NCBI GenBank assembly: GCA_030248225.1
Contig: JASANE010017563.1
Span: 1 to 64,000, forward strand
Direction: 5' to 3'
Origin: Trileptium ribeirensis
Lineage: Eukaryota > Nematoda > Enoplea > Enoplida > Thoracostomopsidae
Length of the DNA stretch: 64,000 nt
The number at the start of each line of letters is the position of its first letter. The first letter of the stretch is position 1. The position numbers and the translations under genes were made by a program. Positions 13,501-28,500 of the stretch are shown here, one piece after another. The notes beneath the pieces are model-generated. The model saw only the letters and a program-made list of their open reading frames with translations, made no database searches and was not told where the DNA came from.

Positions 13501-16500
13501 ACGTAACAACCAATAACAGTTTAACGCTCCACAATTTATTTTAGTTCAAATGTGTAGTAAATCTACATTACACAGTCCCAACCAACAATGACGTTGGCTT
13601 TTGTATATATATATATGTAAATCGACTTCGAGTGATCAATGAACAGTTATGTCGAACGACAAAATAATTTATTCAATACCATTTCGAACAGTGTCAGGCT
13701 ACTTTTGAACAACATTAATGCATTGCCAGCTTTTTCTTATTTGAAATTATTTTCTTCATTTACACGTTCGATTACATTTAACAGGTGCATACTAACTAAT
13801 GTTTTCGAGTGAATACACAACAATGCTCGAAACAGAAGCGGTTATTTCCGACAATACTGCACTTAAACACCGTAAAAAGTTTTTAAAGTCTTGTTTGGTC
13901 GGTAGTGTATAATCGCTGGCGTTGCTCCAGTCTACGTTATTGCCAACATGTTCAAAATAGCTCAACCCTAAAAATTGTAGATTCCTTATAACCAACGGTT
14001 GCTAATAAATTTATTTAACCTAACAAATACTATCATAGTCACAAATATAATGAAGAATTACATACACTGTTTTGAAGACTATTAATTCGCATTTCGAGCG
14101 TGGCCCGATGTTCTATCCCAAGTTCGGCTGAATGATCTTCACCGAGTGCATCGACACGACATGCGAGTGCTGCCTTGGCAGCTAGCATTCGAGACATCTG
14201 AAATTCTAACTAGTGTATTTTAATGAGTTGACGCGACTCTGGTGCGACGCTAATCTAACACCGCTGAGTGTAATGACACGAGATGCGAGCGTTGTTTGTC
14301 AGCGAGACCCTTGCGAAGCGTACATCTGTTTGTACGGGGAATACCTTTTTACATGAGCCGTAATGGCAGCCATGGCAACGTTGTTATGTTTGTTTTATGC
14401 ACTAGTTTTTGCCGTGATAGTAGCAAGATATCACAAGCCAAAACTGAAATCTTATACCTTTCCGTAAGCTACCTAGGATATTTTTAATACAACTATAGTA
14501 GTATCTCACAAAGCGAGGTGAAACGGAGCTAATGTGGCTACTCTGCGCTTCTTGGCCTATTTTTCCGTTCTAAATCGAGATCCCTAATCCTGATTAAAGG
14601 TCCTTGATAGTAATTATACACCGATAATACATCAATGACAACGGTACGGTCATTCTAGTGATATATCAAAACTGAAGAACTCTATTTCTGCTTCCAATGA
14701 CCAAAATGACAAAACTTTTGAAATTTGTAAATAACAAATTTTAAGAAAAATGATAATTTTGTAATATCGATACGCTGCTGCAGTACGCAACTTCCAAACG
14801 CAGTGCCATTACGACCCTGGCTATCGTAACCTCAAGGGCTGACCTAGATTGATTTTGGACTGATTCCTGCAGGCAGACCCAAGAAGCTACGAAGCTTAGC
14901 AAGTCGCAAGAACTCTTCACAGGACGCGTTCGGGGCCCACCGGATAGGTTGCGCGCGTTGCCTACGTGGTACTACCTTTGGGGTCCTGAGGGAGGTTGGC
15001 TCCGTCACCTGCTCGAACGCCAAAGCAGACCATATCGCTATTACCTATGACCTCTCCTGGAAATTTACTCAACTACTGGAGGTTATTCGCATACGATTAG
15101 ACTACAGCCATATTGACTGCCACCAGGGTCAGATAATCCCTGGACGTTTAACGTCGGATTCTCGCTTCATTAAGTGACGCATCTCGTGGGTGTTCGCAAG
15201 AATTTTGACCTGCGCTGAACCTTTGAAAATGCCGCATACTAAATCGACTAATGCGGATTGCCGCACGAGAAAAGAATCCTTTATTTCTGTGCAATGACAA
15301 CTATTATGTTTTACTGTTGCTGTCGTGGTCAGAAGTAAGTGCAAAATAATCGATCGGAATTTCGATCAAATTTCACGTCCATTAAACAAAATTTCCACCG
15401 ATTTTGGTTTTAGTGCAATTCAATAAATTTCGAAAATTGTAAAATTTTAATTACTATCGGTTAAACGAAATTTGGATCAATTTCGATCGCTTACGATTAA
15501 AAATGAAATCTCGATCGATTTAGTTCCCGCTTATATTTGGCCACGACTGTATCTCCAGTTACTTGGCGTTGTGATAAGTGCAGCTCTGCGAGCGGACCTC
15601 ATGATTAGCTGATCGTCTGGTGTTAATAGTGCATAGAAGGTCTCTGGAAATATTGATAAACAACGTCTGTCTTTACTATTTTAGAGTGGTAGCACTGTGG
15701 AGTTAGAAGTGACCAACGACGGCTTTCAGCGTCAGAAAACCTCAGCCGTTAACTGTTCACATCAATCAATGTTAGCATCCTGCCGTAACGATGTTTGAAT
15801 TAAAAATCAGGCGTGATTAATCGCTGACTCTAGATCTAGATATCGTTACCGTAGAGTTGACTGCATCTTAACGGCTTGACATGACATACCAAAACACAAG
15901 CATCAACCATGTACCAGATCATTTGCCCGTCTGTTATACAAGGCCGCTGGTATCAGTGTAATCAGTGCCACATATTAGATACAGCATCAGTGTCATAGAG
16001 TGCTCTTGGGAAAACGACTCAAAAAATTTGTTTACGGCAACCTTGGTTTGTCGGGTTAAGAAACTAACATTTTTTATACTGAAATGCGTGCAGCACTAAT
16101 TATCTTTTATCCCTTATTTTGTACTCAGCCACCACCTGCATTTCTATATAGAAATTAACGGCAAATGTATGAAAAATCACGTTAACCAATACTGATGGAA
16201 AATATTACATTAAACACTAAATGTAGCTACAGCCAAATTCCTATCAACTGATTGAAATTCACTCAAATAATAGTATTATTTTGTTACCTTTCCTTTTATT
16301 TTTCCTGGCGCCTGCCCAATCAGCTGTGCGTGATATATGAGACCATATTTAGGTGTATCCTTTTTGGTTTTGAGCGCCCGAAATAGTGCTTTTTCTGCGC
16401 CGAGGATCTGCACCGTCGACGCGGGATACTTGGCTAAATTCATCAGGGAACCTAAAATTACATTACTGTCATTACTTACACTCCCAATTAAAAATAGTGC

Positions 16501-19500
16501 AATCGAAATAGAAAATTCGTTTAATCGCAACCGATCGGAATTTTGTGCATAAATTTGAGCCAAAATCGAAATCGATCGAGATTTCGTTTAATCGAAATGA
16601 GTGGAAATGTCATTGAATCAAAATCGATCAATTATTACTTTGCATTGGCTTCTGCATGTGACAGTATTATCATGCAAGTCTATCACATTTAGTAATCATG
16701 CAAGCATTGTGTAGCATATTATATATTAACCTTCCGAACTAAGCATTGCATATTTCATTACAAAACGGAACGATTTACATTATTTCAAGTTGTTTGTTTC
16801 ATTAACACGTTTGATCACATTTAATCAATACTATCCAACTCTGTTCAAAAACAACACGTCGAACACATTCGATGATGTACCCCAGTTAGTACGTTCGAAT
16901 GAGTGTCGAATGCAATCGTTTCCGGCGAGTACAGATTGTCGTTCCAACGTGGAATCAATAATTTCATGCAACAATTTAGAACAGTCAAATATTTACCCGC
17001 ATGTGCGATAAGGCGTGCAGCGACCAATTCGCCCAACAAAGCAGTCACGTTGGGAGCGAGTGCCATCATTCGATTCTTCAAATAATCGTAGAGTTGCGTA
17101 CGATATTCGGAAATCTCGATTATCTTAAATTACTGTTCAGCAATTAAATGCGCTTTTGTAACGTGATTTTGATGAAAAATGTGCTAAATAAAATTTTGTA
17201 TTGTATTATTCATGAAGTTTTTATACGCTTCTATGCTCTCCTAAGTGAAGGTCTATAGATACTTATGGTATAGTGGCTGTCCCCCAAATGCTGGCGAACC
17301 ACCCTCCTACAAAATAAGAACCAGGTTATAAATAACAAAATAATTTTTGAATCACAAAAAGTATTTTTTAAATAATTAAATAATTTTTAAATAACAAAAA
17401 AAATTCCCCGTTCTACAAAATAAATTTTCTTCCTGCATACCGCTGCTATGAGGTCTGTGCACCCACACGTGATCAAAAAAATAAAATGCATTATGTTAGC
17501 GAAATTTTGTTGTGGTACATCAAGTTAGAACTGTCTAAAACCATTGGGCAAATTATACCATGGCGCCACTTCAGCACACTAGTAATTTTTACCCGATGTG
17601 TAACATGTAAAAGCCACTTCTGTTTTTTGCAATTATCGTTCTGTTTTTATAGCTGCGTTTGTTTTTTATCCCACCACATGGGCCTATGTACCAGCATAAA
17701 ACAAAGGAAGCCTCCAGTTCTCTTAAAAAATCCCACCAGCGCTATTTCTATTAACTTTCACCAAATTGAAGGGTAAAACAAACTACGATTATTTTGTGTT
17801 ACAAAACCTCTATGACTGGCCTGTCCACAGTGGGGGGAGGGGGTGGGGGGCACCACCATTTTCCACATCCCCCATGTTCGTGAGACTTTCCCCCATGTCC
17901 GTCGCCCCCACTCGGCCGAAACCCCCATGTTCAACTAATTCCAAAAATTTTTTATGTCTGAAAATTTATGTTCTTTGTTTGCAAATTGTTTTTTAAACAT
18001 TAATTACCACTATTTATAATGCTAAAATATTGTTTTTTAGCTAGAAAGTACGTTCACAGTAGTAAAAATGCATGAAAATATGAAAATATTTTGTATTTTT
18101 AAGCAAAATTTATCCCCCCCACTTTGAAATCTCCCCCGAGAATGAACATGGGGGCCCCCGAAGTCCCCCCACTTTTCGGAGGGCTGTGGACAGGCCAGTA
18201 TGACATTCCCTTCATGTTGCCAGGTTTCTTGACACATATAAAGATAAAACATAAAAATAAAAAATAGTACGCTCATATCCCAAAATATAGTCGCTAATTT
18301 TGTTTTGTGTACTTTTGTAAATATTTGAGTTGTCCAAACATACGAGGTCTATCAGTCGCTCAGCATAGCTATGTACTCCACAAAACCCAAAAGTTCCTTG
18401 CTCGATTCATAATCTCTGGAGTTATTAGTCACTATTTTCCAGTATTTTGTAAGCTTCTAATGCTCAGCGCGTTAGAAGTATATATTGTATATTCTAGTTA
18501 GGCTCACTACATATATGCAAACGACTGATATCACTAAAATAATAAACAACACTGCAAAATTTGAATACAACTGTTCAACAAAAAAGGACTAAATATGTCA
18601 ATTTAATTTCGTTTAGTACAAACACTGCGAACCTGATCACATAGCGCTTTTATATTCATAATATCGAGTTCCGATATTTCGGTGCCCATACTGATTTGGG
18701 CAGCGTCTTTAAGCTGCTGCTCCATCTCTGCTGGTACAACAGATGATAGATCAGCGTTTTGTGTGTTTTCCCTCATTCCTAAATAAATCATGACCATACA
18801 CTAAAATTAAAAGCACAGAATCGTGTTAAGCGTGTGGGTATGCATACGCAAATATTCACATGTCAGAGCGGCAATGCTATCAATAGCAGTTGATCACAAG
18901 TATTCAAGCACAGATGATATTCTGCTGCAGTATCACACTCTTCAGTTTAAATATTTTCAGCATAAGAGTATGTCGTACAGCGTTTATCCGTGTCCCTCTG
19001 CATTCCGTGGAGGAACATTTTGCCCCACAGTATTTCAATGAGTGCATTGTTTTCTAATGAAATAAAGAGGAACAAACCTCTAATTCTGGGCGGTCAAATT
19101 TCCGCACCGCGATACATAACGGTGGAAATTGGTTTCCCCAAGAAAAACAGCAAGATACAGACGGAATGTCCCCTAACAAAATGCAGAAGGATGGGTTGGA
19201 AAAGGGCGAAGCGCACCACGTCATAACCTTTAGTGGTACAGTGCATAAGCTGAAAAGTGTTATACTCTTCAACTAAAATAATGCCCCCTTATATTTAGCG
19301 GCAGCATAGTACCTTAAAGTGGGCAGCGAGGCGGAAGTGGAACATCGGTCAAGCAGTGGTCGTTTCTGGCGGGCACTGTACGTGAATGCATATTACGTAG
19401 TTGTAACAATTTTGTACCAAAAGATTATTGTTTGAACTATGGCCGAACACGGAATGAAATTATTGAAGATGAATATGAAGTTTAACGTGTTTATGTAATG

Positions 19501-22500
19501 ACGAACTCAATAAACAATAGTTTCAGCTACAACAAAAATGGTCGCCACAATCGCACCAACGCATACAAAATAGCAATCCTGACATAAAAAATTTTGAACA
19601 TCAAGTTCTTGCCAGAAACGACCATAATATTGTTCACTAGATAGTAGATAGAGATCTTTGTCAATTTCTGCTCGATATATTGTTCAAATAAGACAAAGAC
19701 CTCTATTCGTTAACTATCCATTCGGCGCTGATTAATTGAAGAACTATTAAAACAAGTATAATATTAACTAAGCGGAAATTTTTCCGCAAAGGACAAGAAA
19801 AAGAATAACTGTTTGGAAAAAGTGCACTTTATTATAAATATACATTATTCTATTGGAAAATTCAATTTATGTATTGCTAGTATTATTTTACTACAAGGAA
19901 ATAATAGTTTAACGGGGAGAAAAAGCTATATTTTGGAAAAGTCCATCTCTTAGCTTATAAATAAATTCTTGTATTGGAAAATACAAGGGATTTGTGCTTT
20001 AGTTATTTTAGAAAAATACACTTAACAGTAATGTAATTTGCAAAAAATGACCACGAACCAGCCTATACGTGAAATTCCTGCCATGTACCTTTCATTGTTA
20101 CGATAAATGTAGCGAATTTCGAATAAATCTCTTATTCATACACCCAGTCACTACAGTCACCCTGTAGCCCAAATCTGTTTTTCGCTTTTGTTACATTATT
20201 AGATTTTAATGAAAAACAATACACATTTTTCAAATTAATACATTCAATCGCTAAAATCACCCTGGATTTTGTCAAATCCCTGTTCTTCCCCTTTTGTTAC
20301 GTAATTACATTTTTTCAAATGACGTAAATACACATCTTAATAACGCATTCAGTTGCTAAAATAAGCCTGGGCTATATAGATAGTTAGATGACGAGCTGGG
20401 GTATAGAAACGTGGCTAGGCCACAAAGACGCTTTTCAGCACACCAAGTCTGAACTTAATTCTGTCCCTCAATACTCTTCACAAAATCTACTACCCTATAC
20501 AAGTTCAAAAAATTTATGTTCGGCCTTTTCATCGAATGCCTCAGTTCTAAAAAATTTTCTTTCTTAAATCTTTTAAATTCATGGCATATGGAAATATATA
20601 CCACAACTGTTTCGAAATCATCAAAATCACCACGCATGGAAGAATTTCGGTAATTCCAACTGTATGTTGCAACGCAAAAGAATATTATATAGCCAGTTCA
20701 ATAGCAGTATCTTCAAACTTAACTTATCGACTCGGCCGAACATTGTAAAAAAAGTATGTATTTTTTTGATTATGGACCAAGGCACAACAAAAAATTCTTG
20801 CAAAAATTAAAAATTCTAAGTCTTAAAATTACAAATTTGATTAATTATGATTAGAACAAGATAACCCAAAGCAACAGTTTAAACCGGAAACAGCCAATTC
20901 TAATTTATTAGGAGCATAACATATAATCAATTGCTCCGAAGCCTCGAAAATGACTCATTCGGACACTTATTAATTCCATTCATTCACTCTCAAATCACTT
21001 TTTCCATTTTATAATCGAAAACGAATTATTGCTCTTCGAATACATTTCGACTAGTCGGTAGTGGAACTACATTTGTGAGCGGAGCTTGGGCTGTGGCATT
21101 ACGAATATACTCAATTTTATGTTCTTGTAACTACATTGCATAGGGCGTAAGGCTTTATCATTATATTATATTTGAATTCTTCGACCCAAAAAACCCTATG
21201 ATGGTTTGATCGAAACGATTCTATTTCAACAAATAACACAAATATTGCAAAATTGTCTATTTTAGCTGCGTAAGCTTAACTAATTAGCTAATTACTAATT
21301 AACCACTCAAAATTTTTTAATCCCAAATATCAGGTGCACACTCTGACATGATAGGCTTTCAAACAAAAAAGTCTTTTAAAATCGGTTCAGTGGTTCTTGA
21401 GATCCGTCGGACCGAACGAACGAACGGACGGACATCGACCTTTTTACTCCCAGACAGAAAATAAAAACGCTTCGCTCGGCTTCGCCGAGCTCCGCTCAAT
21501 AATTTGTGCTATCAGTGCATGCAATAATACCTGTTTGAGCCATAACCGATAAATTAATAATTCTGTCCTATAATACTCGCTGGAATTGACTGATCAGTTT
21601 CCAACGAAAGAACATCGAACTAAAAGTGCAAGAAAACATGTCTGCCCGGGAACAAATCGAAAACTTGCATAAAAGAAACAAAATTCGAAAAGATCAAAAA
21701 ATTTTCAAACAGATATCGCATGAGCATCGAGTGAAATTATTATTCGTTCAACAAAGCCGCCGCAGTTTCTAATGAAGATTGTGAACTATAATCCAATTTG
21801 ATTAATGCAATGTAACATAGATTATGTAGCAAATAAAGCGTCCAATAATACAAAGTGACTGTTGTCATTCCATGCAACTGGCCTTTTTCATGTACACCTT
21901 GACCTAAACTGGTACATTAAATATCGTCCTTAAGTCAATAATAAAATGAAGTATAGTTCAAATTCAATCATTTTCGTTTAAACTAGAATTTATTGTTTGA
22001 GATTCCTTTAAAGATGATCGAATGTGATAAAGCCAGTTAAAAATAATAATTTTTTGCGATTAGTCTATGTTATTTAAAGTTTAATTTAATGAATTTGTTT
22101 TAAATGAATATTGTTTTGTTGCGATGTTGTTCGATCCGTCTGCCTTCGATTTTATATGCACTTGAGTATCATTGTAACTGTACTGTTTCTATTACTCAGC
22201 GTAGTCACTATGTTTCTTGTATAAGAAATTAATCGTATCAATATTGTCGGTACAAATATTATAGTCATTACCATGCAAAAACCCCTTGAAGCGCCTACCT
22301 ATTAAATTGACCACTTTGGCAAATACATAATGATCTTGTACGATTTTCACGAGCTCTGGAAAGTGCCATCCATACCATTCACGACAGCGCATTATGTAGT
22401 TGTTTAATTCCTTATCTAAGTCGTCTAGCAATGCTAAAAAAAGTTCAAACATTCGCCATCATTAAATCACACTTTATTACAAGAACTAACGCACTATGGT

Positions 22501-25500
22501 TCAGCCGCGTTGAAGCACAATTAATGTTAGTGTAATCGAATTCGAAGTTTATTGACTGAAATGAGCAAAGCGAAGACTTCTTACTAGCCGTGATAGTGGT
22601 GAAATTTAACAATGTCCGTTATTTGGTTTTTAGGTTATTGGGTTTCACCAGTCAGCTTTGGCTATTTTGTTTCATAATTCAATTTGGGTCTTGTCTATTA
22701 ATGCGCGCAATAGCTCGTTTAATAGCTTGATATCTCTGCTTGCACCCTTTAGTTAGGCGCGAAAACCGATTCCATCTTCCCCCGAAAATGGGATCTCAAT
22801 GGGGCCCCCAAAATCACGTTACAAAATGAGACCAATATATCTCGTCCATTTACAGAGATATTACCATTTTCGTCTATTTTTGGTCTCTTGAGCCCACTCA
22901 AAACTAATTTTGATATATTCCTGCAGTGCAAATATTGGCAATACCAGGACACTGTATTCAGCTAGATAAAGAATGAATTGCTGTACAAAAAGAGACCAAT
23001 AACTAGTTTGTCACAGTGGGGAAACCCTACTTTCCAAATCCCCCTTGCACGCCTCTATCACTTGGCCGAAATCCCACGTTCGACTAATTCCAAAAATTTT
23101 ATGTAGCTAAATTTATGTTTTCTGTGCGCAAAACTTTTTTAAAACATTAATTACCGTTATTCCGAATGCTAAAACGTCTTTTTATAATTTGAAGATACTT
23201 GCACAATAAGTTAAACTACATGACAAAATGGTAATATATAGCATTTTTAGGCAAACATTGTTCCCTCCACCACTTTGAAATTTGCTTCGAGAATGAACAT
23301 GGCCCCCAAAAGTTCCCCTACTTGTCGGAAGGTTGTGGGCAGGCGAGAATAACACCCATAAATCGAACGTTTAAAGAGATATTGCGATTTTCGTAAATTT
23401 TTGGGTCCTTTGGGCACATTGAAAAACCATTTTGACCTAATCCTGTTGTGTAGATAATGACAACAAGGTTACGTCATCTATAACTACATAGAGAGTGAAT
23501 TGCTCCACAAAATGACACCAATAACAAGCATATATAACTCGAGTGGTTACAGAGATATTGGCATTTTCGTATATTTTGGGTCTCTTGGGCACAGTGATAA
23601 ACATATTTGGATCAAGTTCTGCAGCGCAAATAATGGCGAAAGCAGCACATCGTTTGCAGCTACATAGATAACGAATTGCTCTACAAAATGAGACCAATAT
23701 ATATATTTATTGGTTATGAAAATTATGACCGTTTGGGTGCATTGTGGGTCTCATGGATTCTTTTAAAAACACCTTTAGACGCTAATCCGGACCCAACGGT
23801 AAAATTTTCAAAAGCTTTTTATAAATTTTTAGAGCCTTAACTGCTCTACACAAACCTAATTTGGCGAAAATATATCCACCAATTGTTGAGATACGGCCAA
23901 GAATATGTTTTGTCGAACCATTTTTTGACCCTAGCTGAGCCCCTTCGACCCTTTTTTACGACCCGAAGTAGCTGACCCTTTTTTACGACCCGAAGTAGCT
24001 AAAATCCGTTTTTGCGTCTAACTAAAGACACTAATAGAGATTTAAAGCTTTCGAAGGAGCTATCGCGCGAATCAATGCGCGAATCAATTTAGTCCCAGTC
24101 AAAGTTGAGTTATGCGTGTCACGCCAAAGAAACTAAGAAACAGACACCGTCGAAATCTACCACTCTGGCCAGTGAGAATTCTTCCCCACACTCATTACAT
24201 TCACTAGTAATAATTCAATAACAAATATCCTCCGATCGGTGCAAATATGACTATACTGAGTTAAATGCCATCTCGCTAGTGGGGGGACGCTACCTCTTAT
24301 TTCTGTGACGCAAATCAATTTAACCGGCGACATAATGTTTAAAACTATGATCTTGCTTTATTTCAAAATCAGTATTGTCGTACGCACAATAGGTTTTATG
24401 CAAAGTACGCGCCACAAATGACGGTCGCATTTGAAACGAGCGGCTGCCTCGAGATTTCGAAGCAAATAAAATTTATAACAAGTTCCATTTTTAGAACAAA
24501 TTTCTTTCAAGTGGCCAGCAAGTGGCTGTCATTTTTGGAAAATATTCTATATTTTGAGACACTGTGCAAGGTTCCGATTTTGAATCAAGGTATAATTTCG
24601 CGCTGAGGGCAGCCGTTCTATCCAAATTAAAGTTAGCGAAGACCTGCTATTCAGCCATCTGAACAATACACCGAGTATTATGATGCTGCAACGATGTAGT
24701 ATTATCTACAGAACATAATAAATCACTTACAAACAGCTTGTATAATCATTGTGTCGATTTTCTCCGGATTAAATTTCAGCTTATAACGTGATAGGCTAAA
24801 ATAAAAATATACCAAAATTGATCTCGTGCTAAATTTATTGTAAACCCGATTCGTACGAAAGCCAAGAAATGTGTTTTAACAATTATATTTTTGGCTGGAC
24901 TGCTCTGACACTGCATGCCGCTAAGCATCGCCTTGCAAAAATAAAATTTCCATAACATTGTCCCGGTTGCAAAAGAATGTCTATAAAATTCTATTTTTTA
25001 AATTGAAATAACTTTGTATTCAAACTCTCCTATGGTTTATACATCCACTTCTGAAATACCAGTTCACTTGGATTTACCTGTCTATGTGCGGCGGCATTTA
25101 TCCATGTTGTACCTGATCAGACCACTATGATTAATTTTAGGTGGACCGGTATGATCCGCAGGTCGGAGCCGGTGCACTATCAATTTAGATGCTGAATAAA
25201 TCAAATATAGCTTATGTGTTACACCTACGTTCTTCTTAAATTTTTCTTTTCATGGCACACTTTTTGTCATGTAACACTAAGGATCATGGCAAACAACAAC
25301 TCTGACTGTAAATGTTAATGTATTACAGTTGCAATATAACCTAGGTTATCTTCTTTCGTTTACGAGGCACTGAAGCGCAACTGTAACTACAGTAGAACGA
25401 TATTTACATACTTTGCCGCAGAGGGCGCAGCAGAGCAAATGATGGTTAATAGCAAGGGGTTCTATCAACACGAATTCCGGGTCGGATTTCCGGTGTGAAG

Positions 25501-28500
25501 TTGCACCATTGCATATGTGGGTTCATACCCTTTCCAATGCTGTAAGTTTTGTAATCACAGCCTACCACTGTGGGCGCTCAGCAGTAAGCCTATCAGTCTT
25601 AGTGAACAAACATGCATCGCTCAATAAATAGTTCAAAACAATTTTCTTCTACCAAACTGGATTAGCAAAACATCACCAACTTAGCCTATCGGTTTGAAAT
25701 CAAGCAAAACCAAAGATAACACTATTATAATACTATAGCTGGCTAAATAGCCCTATTAAGTAAATTAACACTGACTATAGTCGTGCTAAGACACTATTCT
25801 AAGTATGTACATTGCAGGTTTCAGCCGCGCTCTAAATACATAACCCGAGTTATACAAGTGTATAACTTAGGTAGCACGCAATTTAGCACTAAATACATAA
25901 CCAGCAATAACAATGCTGTTAAACACATCGGTTGATAAATTGACTTTTGCAAAAAAGTTCGGAATGAATGTTACAGTTACAAACAATAAATTACAATCAG
26001 ATGTGAATTTTGATAAATATGCGGGTAGCTAAAATCAGTTTTGTCAACCTTCAACTCCACAAATATGACTTTAAATAATAGGCGCCCATAGGGTTTACCC
26101 CTAAGGGTAGGAGCCCCTAAGCCATAATTCCTCCCCTTGATGTTTAGCACCCCCTTCGCTCCATCCGACGCAGAAACATCGCTCAAAACTAGCAAGTATG
26201 AGCAAAAATACAATAATATAACGCAACATTTGCGAAAATTATGAAGAGAAATTGAGAAGCCTGGACAATTTTTTAATTACCCACCTGCTCCACATGCCCT
26301 AAAAGAAAATTCTGTCTTTCATTTCAAACTGTAAAGCTTGTACTCAGTCGCTTAAAAGGTGACAATAGTCAATTTGGCGTGATTGGAACGTTGGTAAACA
26401 AAATAATACATTCACCTGTGAGCGAGACCCAATGCCATTGCAGCAAATTCCTTTTTCGGTAATTCAGCAACTAACGAATCGAGCTGCGCTCGAATACCTC
26501 TCATCAACTCGTGCACACCTGTGTTGCTCACACATGGAATGTTTAATTTATCCTGAAAACAAAAACAGATGAATAAATCGAATCTAGGCTACTCAAAGCG
26601 GAACATTGTAACGTCTATATCATTCTGGATATTTACAAAAATACTACAAATATCCTCAATCTTTAACCATTCTGGTATCAAAAACACAGTCGTAACAATA
26701 ACCTTTGCTCCTTCTAAAACTTAATGTAATTATAATGGCAAAATAAATTTTTTTTCGTTGTCGGAATAGTAGGCACTTATAATCCTGAATTAACACCGCA
26801 CGACATATTCTTAGTATTGAGATACTTAAAGAGTGGTGAATGCTTGTACGCCATGATCACGTCTAAAATTCACATGCTACAAAAAGAATTAAACCTAATT
26901 TCATGTGAAAATCAAAAATCTTGTTTCATATCACAATGGCTGTAAAAACCTGAAATTAATCCTTACCTCAAACTCTGTTCAATTACGCAGACAGACTCAT
27001 ATACGTAATTTAAGTTCACATTATGTTTGAAAAAATAAGCAATATTAAGCAACAGAGCGAAGACATCAGCAATAGCTTTGGAGCCGCAAACGTCATTGAG
27101 TTTGGAATTTTTACATCTAAATGCAATACTTTTTGAGTTTGTGTAAAAAAACTTTCTACATCCTGCTAAGCGTAAATATTATTCCTCAGCCCTAACAGTA
27201 AATTTTCAAGACTGCAGATGTTCAATAAACCGCAGATTGTCCGCCTGAGAATTTCAGAGTAGTTTATTTCCACACCGACTATATTTGTGCCAACAGCAAA
27301 CACTGCGACAGTAGCGGTATTTCTGCTATTATATACACTGTGCTGAGTGTTGTGTTCAGAAAATTTCTCATATTTCCGAAGTACGTGCTCATCTCACTAA
27401 CCAATTTATAAACAGGTAACACAATTCACCTTAATTAGATTTCCAAGTTTCGCATCTCCAACAGCTAATTTCTCTTGAACATCACCAATAACGCATTTCT
27501 TGAGCAGTTTTTTCAACGTTTTACCCAACTTGCCATCCAAATATGTAGCTGTGGCTGGATAGAACAAAATACATTGGGTATAATATCCAGGGCGGCTGCT
27601 GAGACCGCGATTCAATTTTCGGGGTTTTTCGGAGTTCTTTCAAAACATTCGGAGCTCTGTGTTTAGCGTAAACAAGAGTAACAAATATCAAAATACTATT
27701 ATACAAATATCAAACCTATTATAACTTATTAGCACCGTTGCAATTAAATAATTGTGACCAACTAATACAGGAAAATAACATGCAACAGCTGGACTAGTAG
27801 ATTGATGGTTCGAAACACAAATTTAACAAAATATCCCAACGAAAAAACGAATTGAGTCCCCTCGGCAGAACTACATAGTTCTGAGCAGTTTTGATCGCGG
27901 AGGCAACGGTCGTCAGACCCAATTCCACGCCAGGACGTGCCCGTTCCACTGTTAGCAATTTTAATTTCTTTGGTACAGTCGCTGCAGTGGTTTACAAACA
28001 ATGGTTTCCCACGGACAGGTGCAACCTATTTCCAACCACTCCGCAAACAATAGTTTCCCATGGACCGGTGCAACGCATTTACCGAAGGCCGCGTGCTGGG
28101 ACCACACAGCCTGGTAAGTAGAGGTGAAATGAGATATTGCTGCAAATTGTCGCGTTATTGCATGCGAAAAATCAATTGTAACAGTAATACTTATATTTTT
28201 GATTCGGCAGTGGAAGTCGAGAACATGGTGCACGATACCATAAAAAATTTTAAAAATGATTAGAAATTTAGTCAGGGTTTTGTTATGACATTCGGGTTTT
28301 TTCGGGGTCTTTTTGACCGTTTCGGGGATTTTCGGGTTTTTTTGCCATTCGGGGTTTTTCGAGGTTGCAGCCACACAGAATATCTGAAGGGATATATCAC
28401 CGTTCCTTCTAATTCAATGACTTTGCCCGAAAGCTGTCGGCTATTTAAAACTTCGGCATCATGGTGAGACCATATAGAAGCGTCTGCCAAAGTGTCACGC

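Noticed and set aside
27961..28374. 137-codon minus-strand ORF in NOP58 intron 3
   Set aside because: Its first third is the reading of the CGGGGTTTTTCGG low-complexity blocks, the rest covers a tandem duplication, and it lies inside an intron with no domain.
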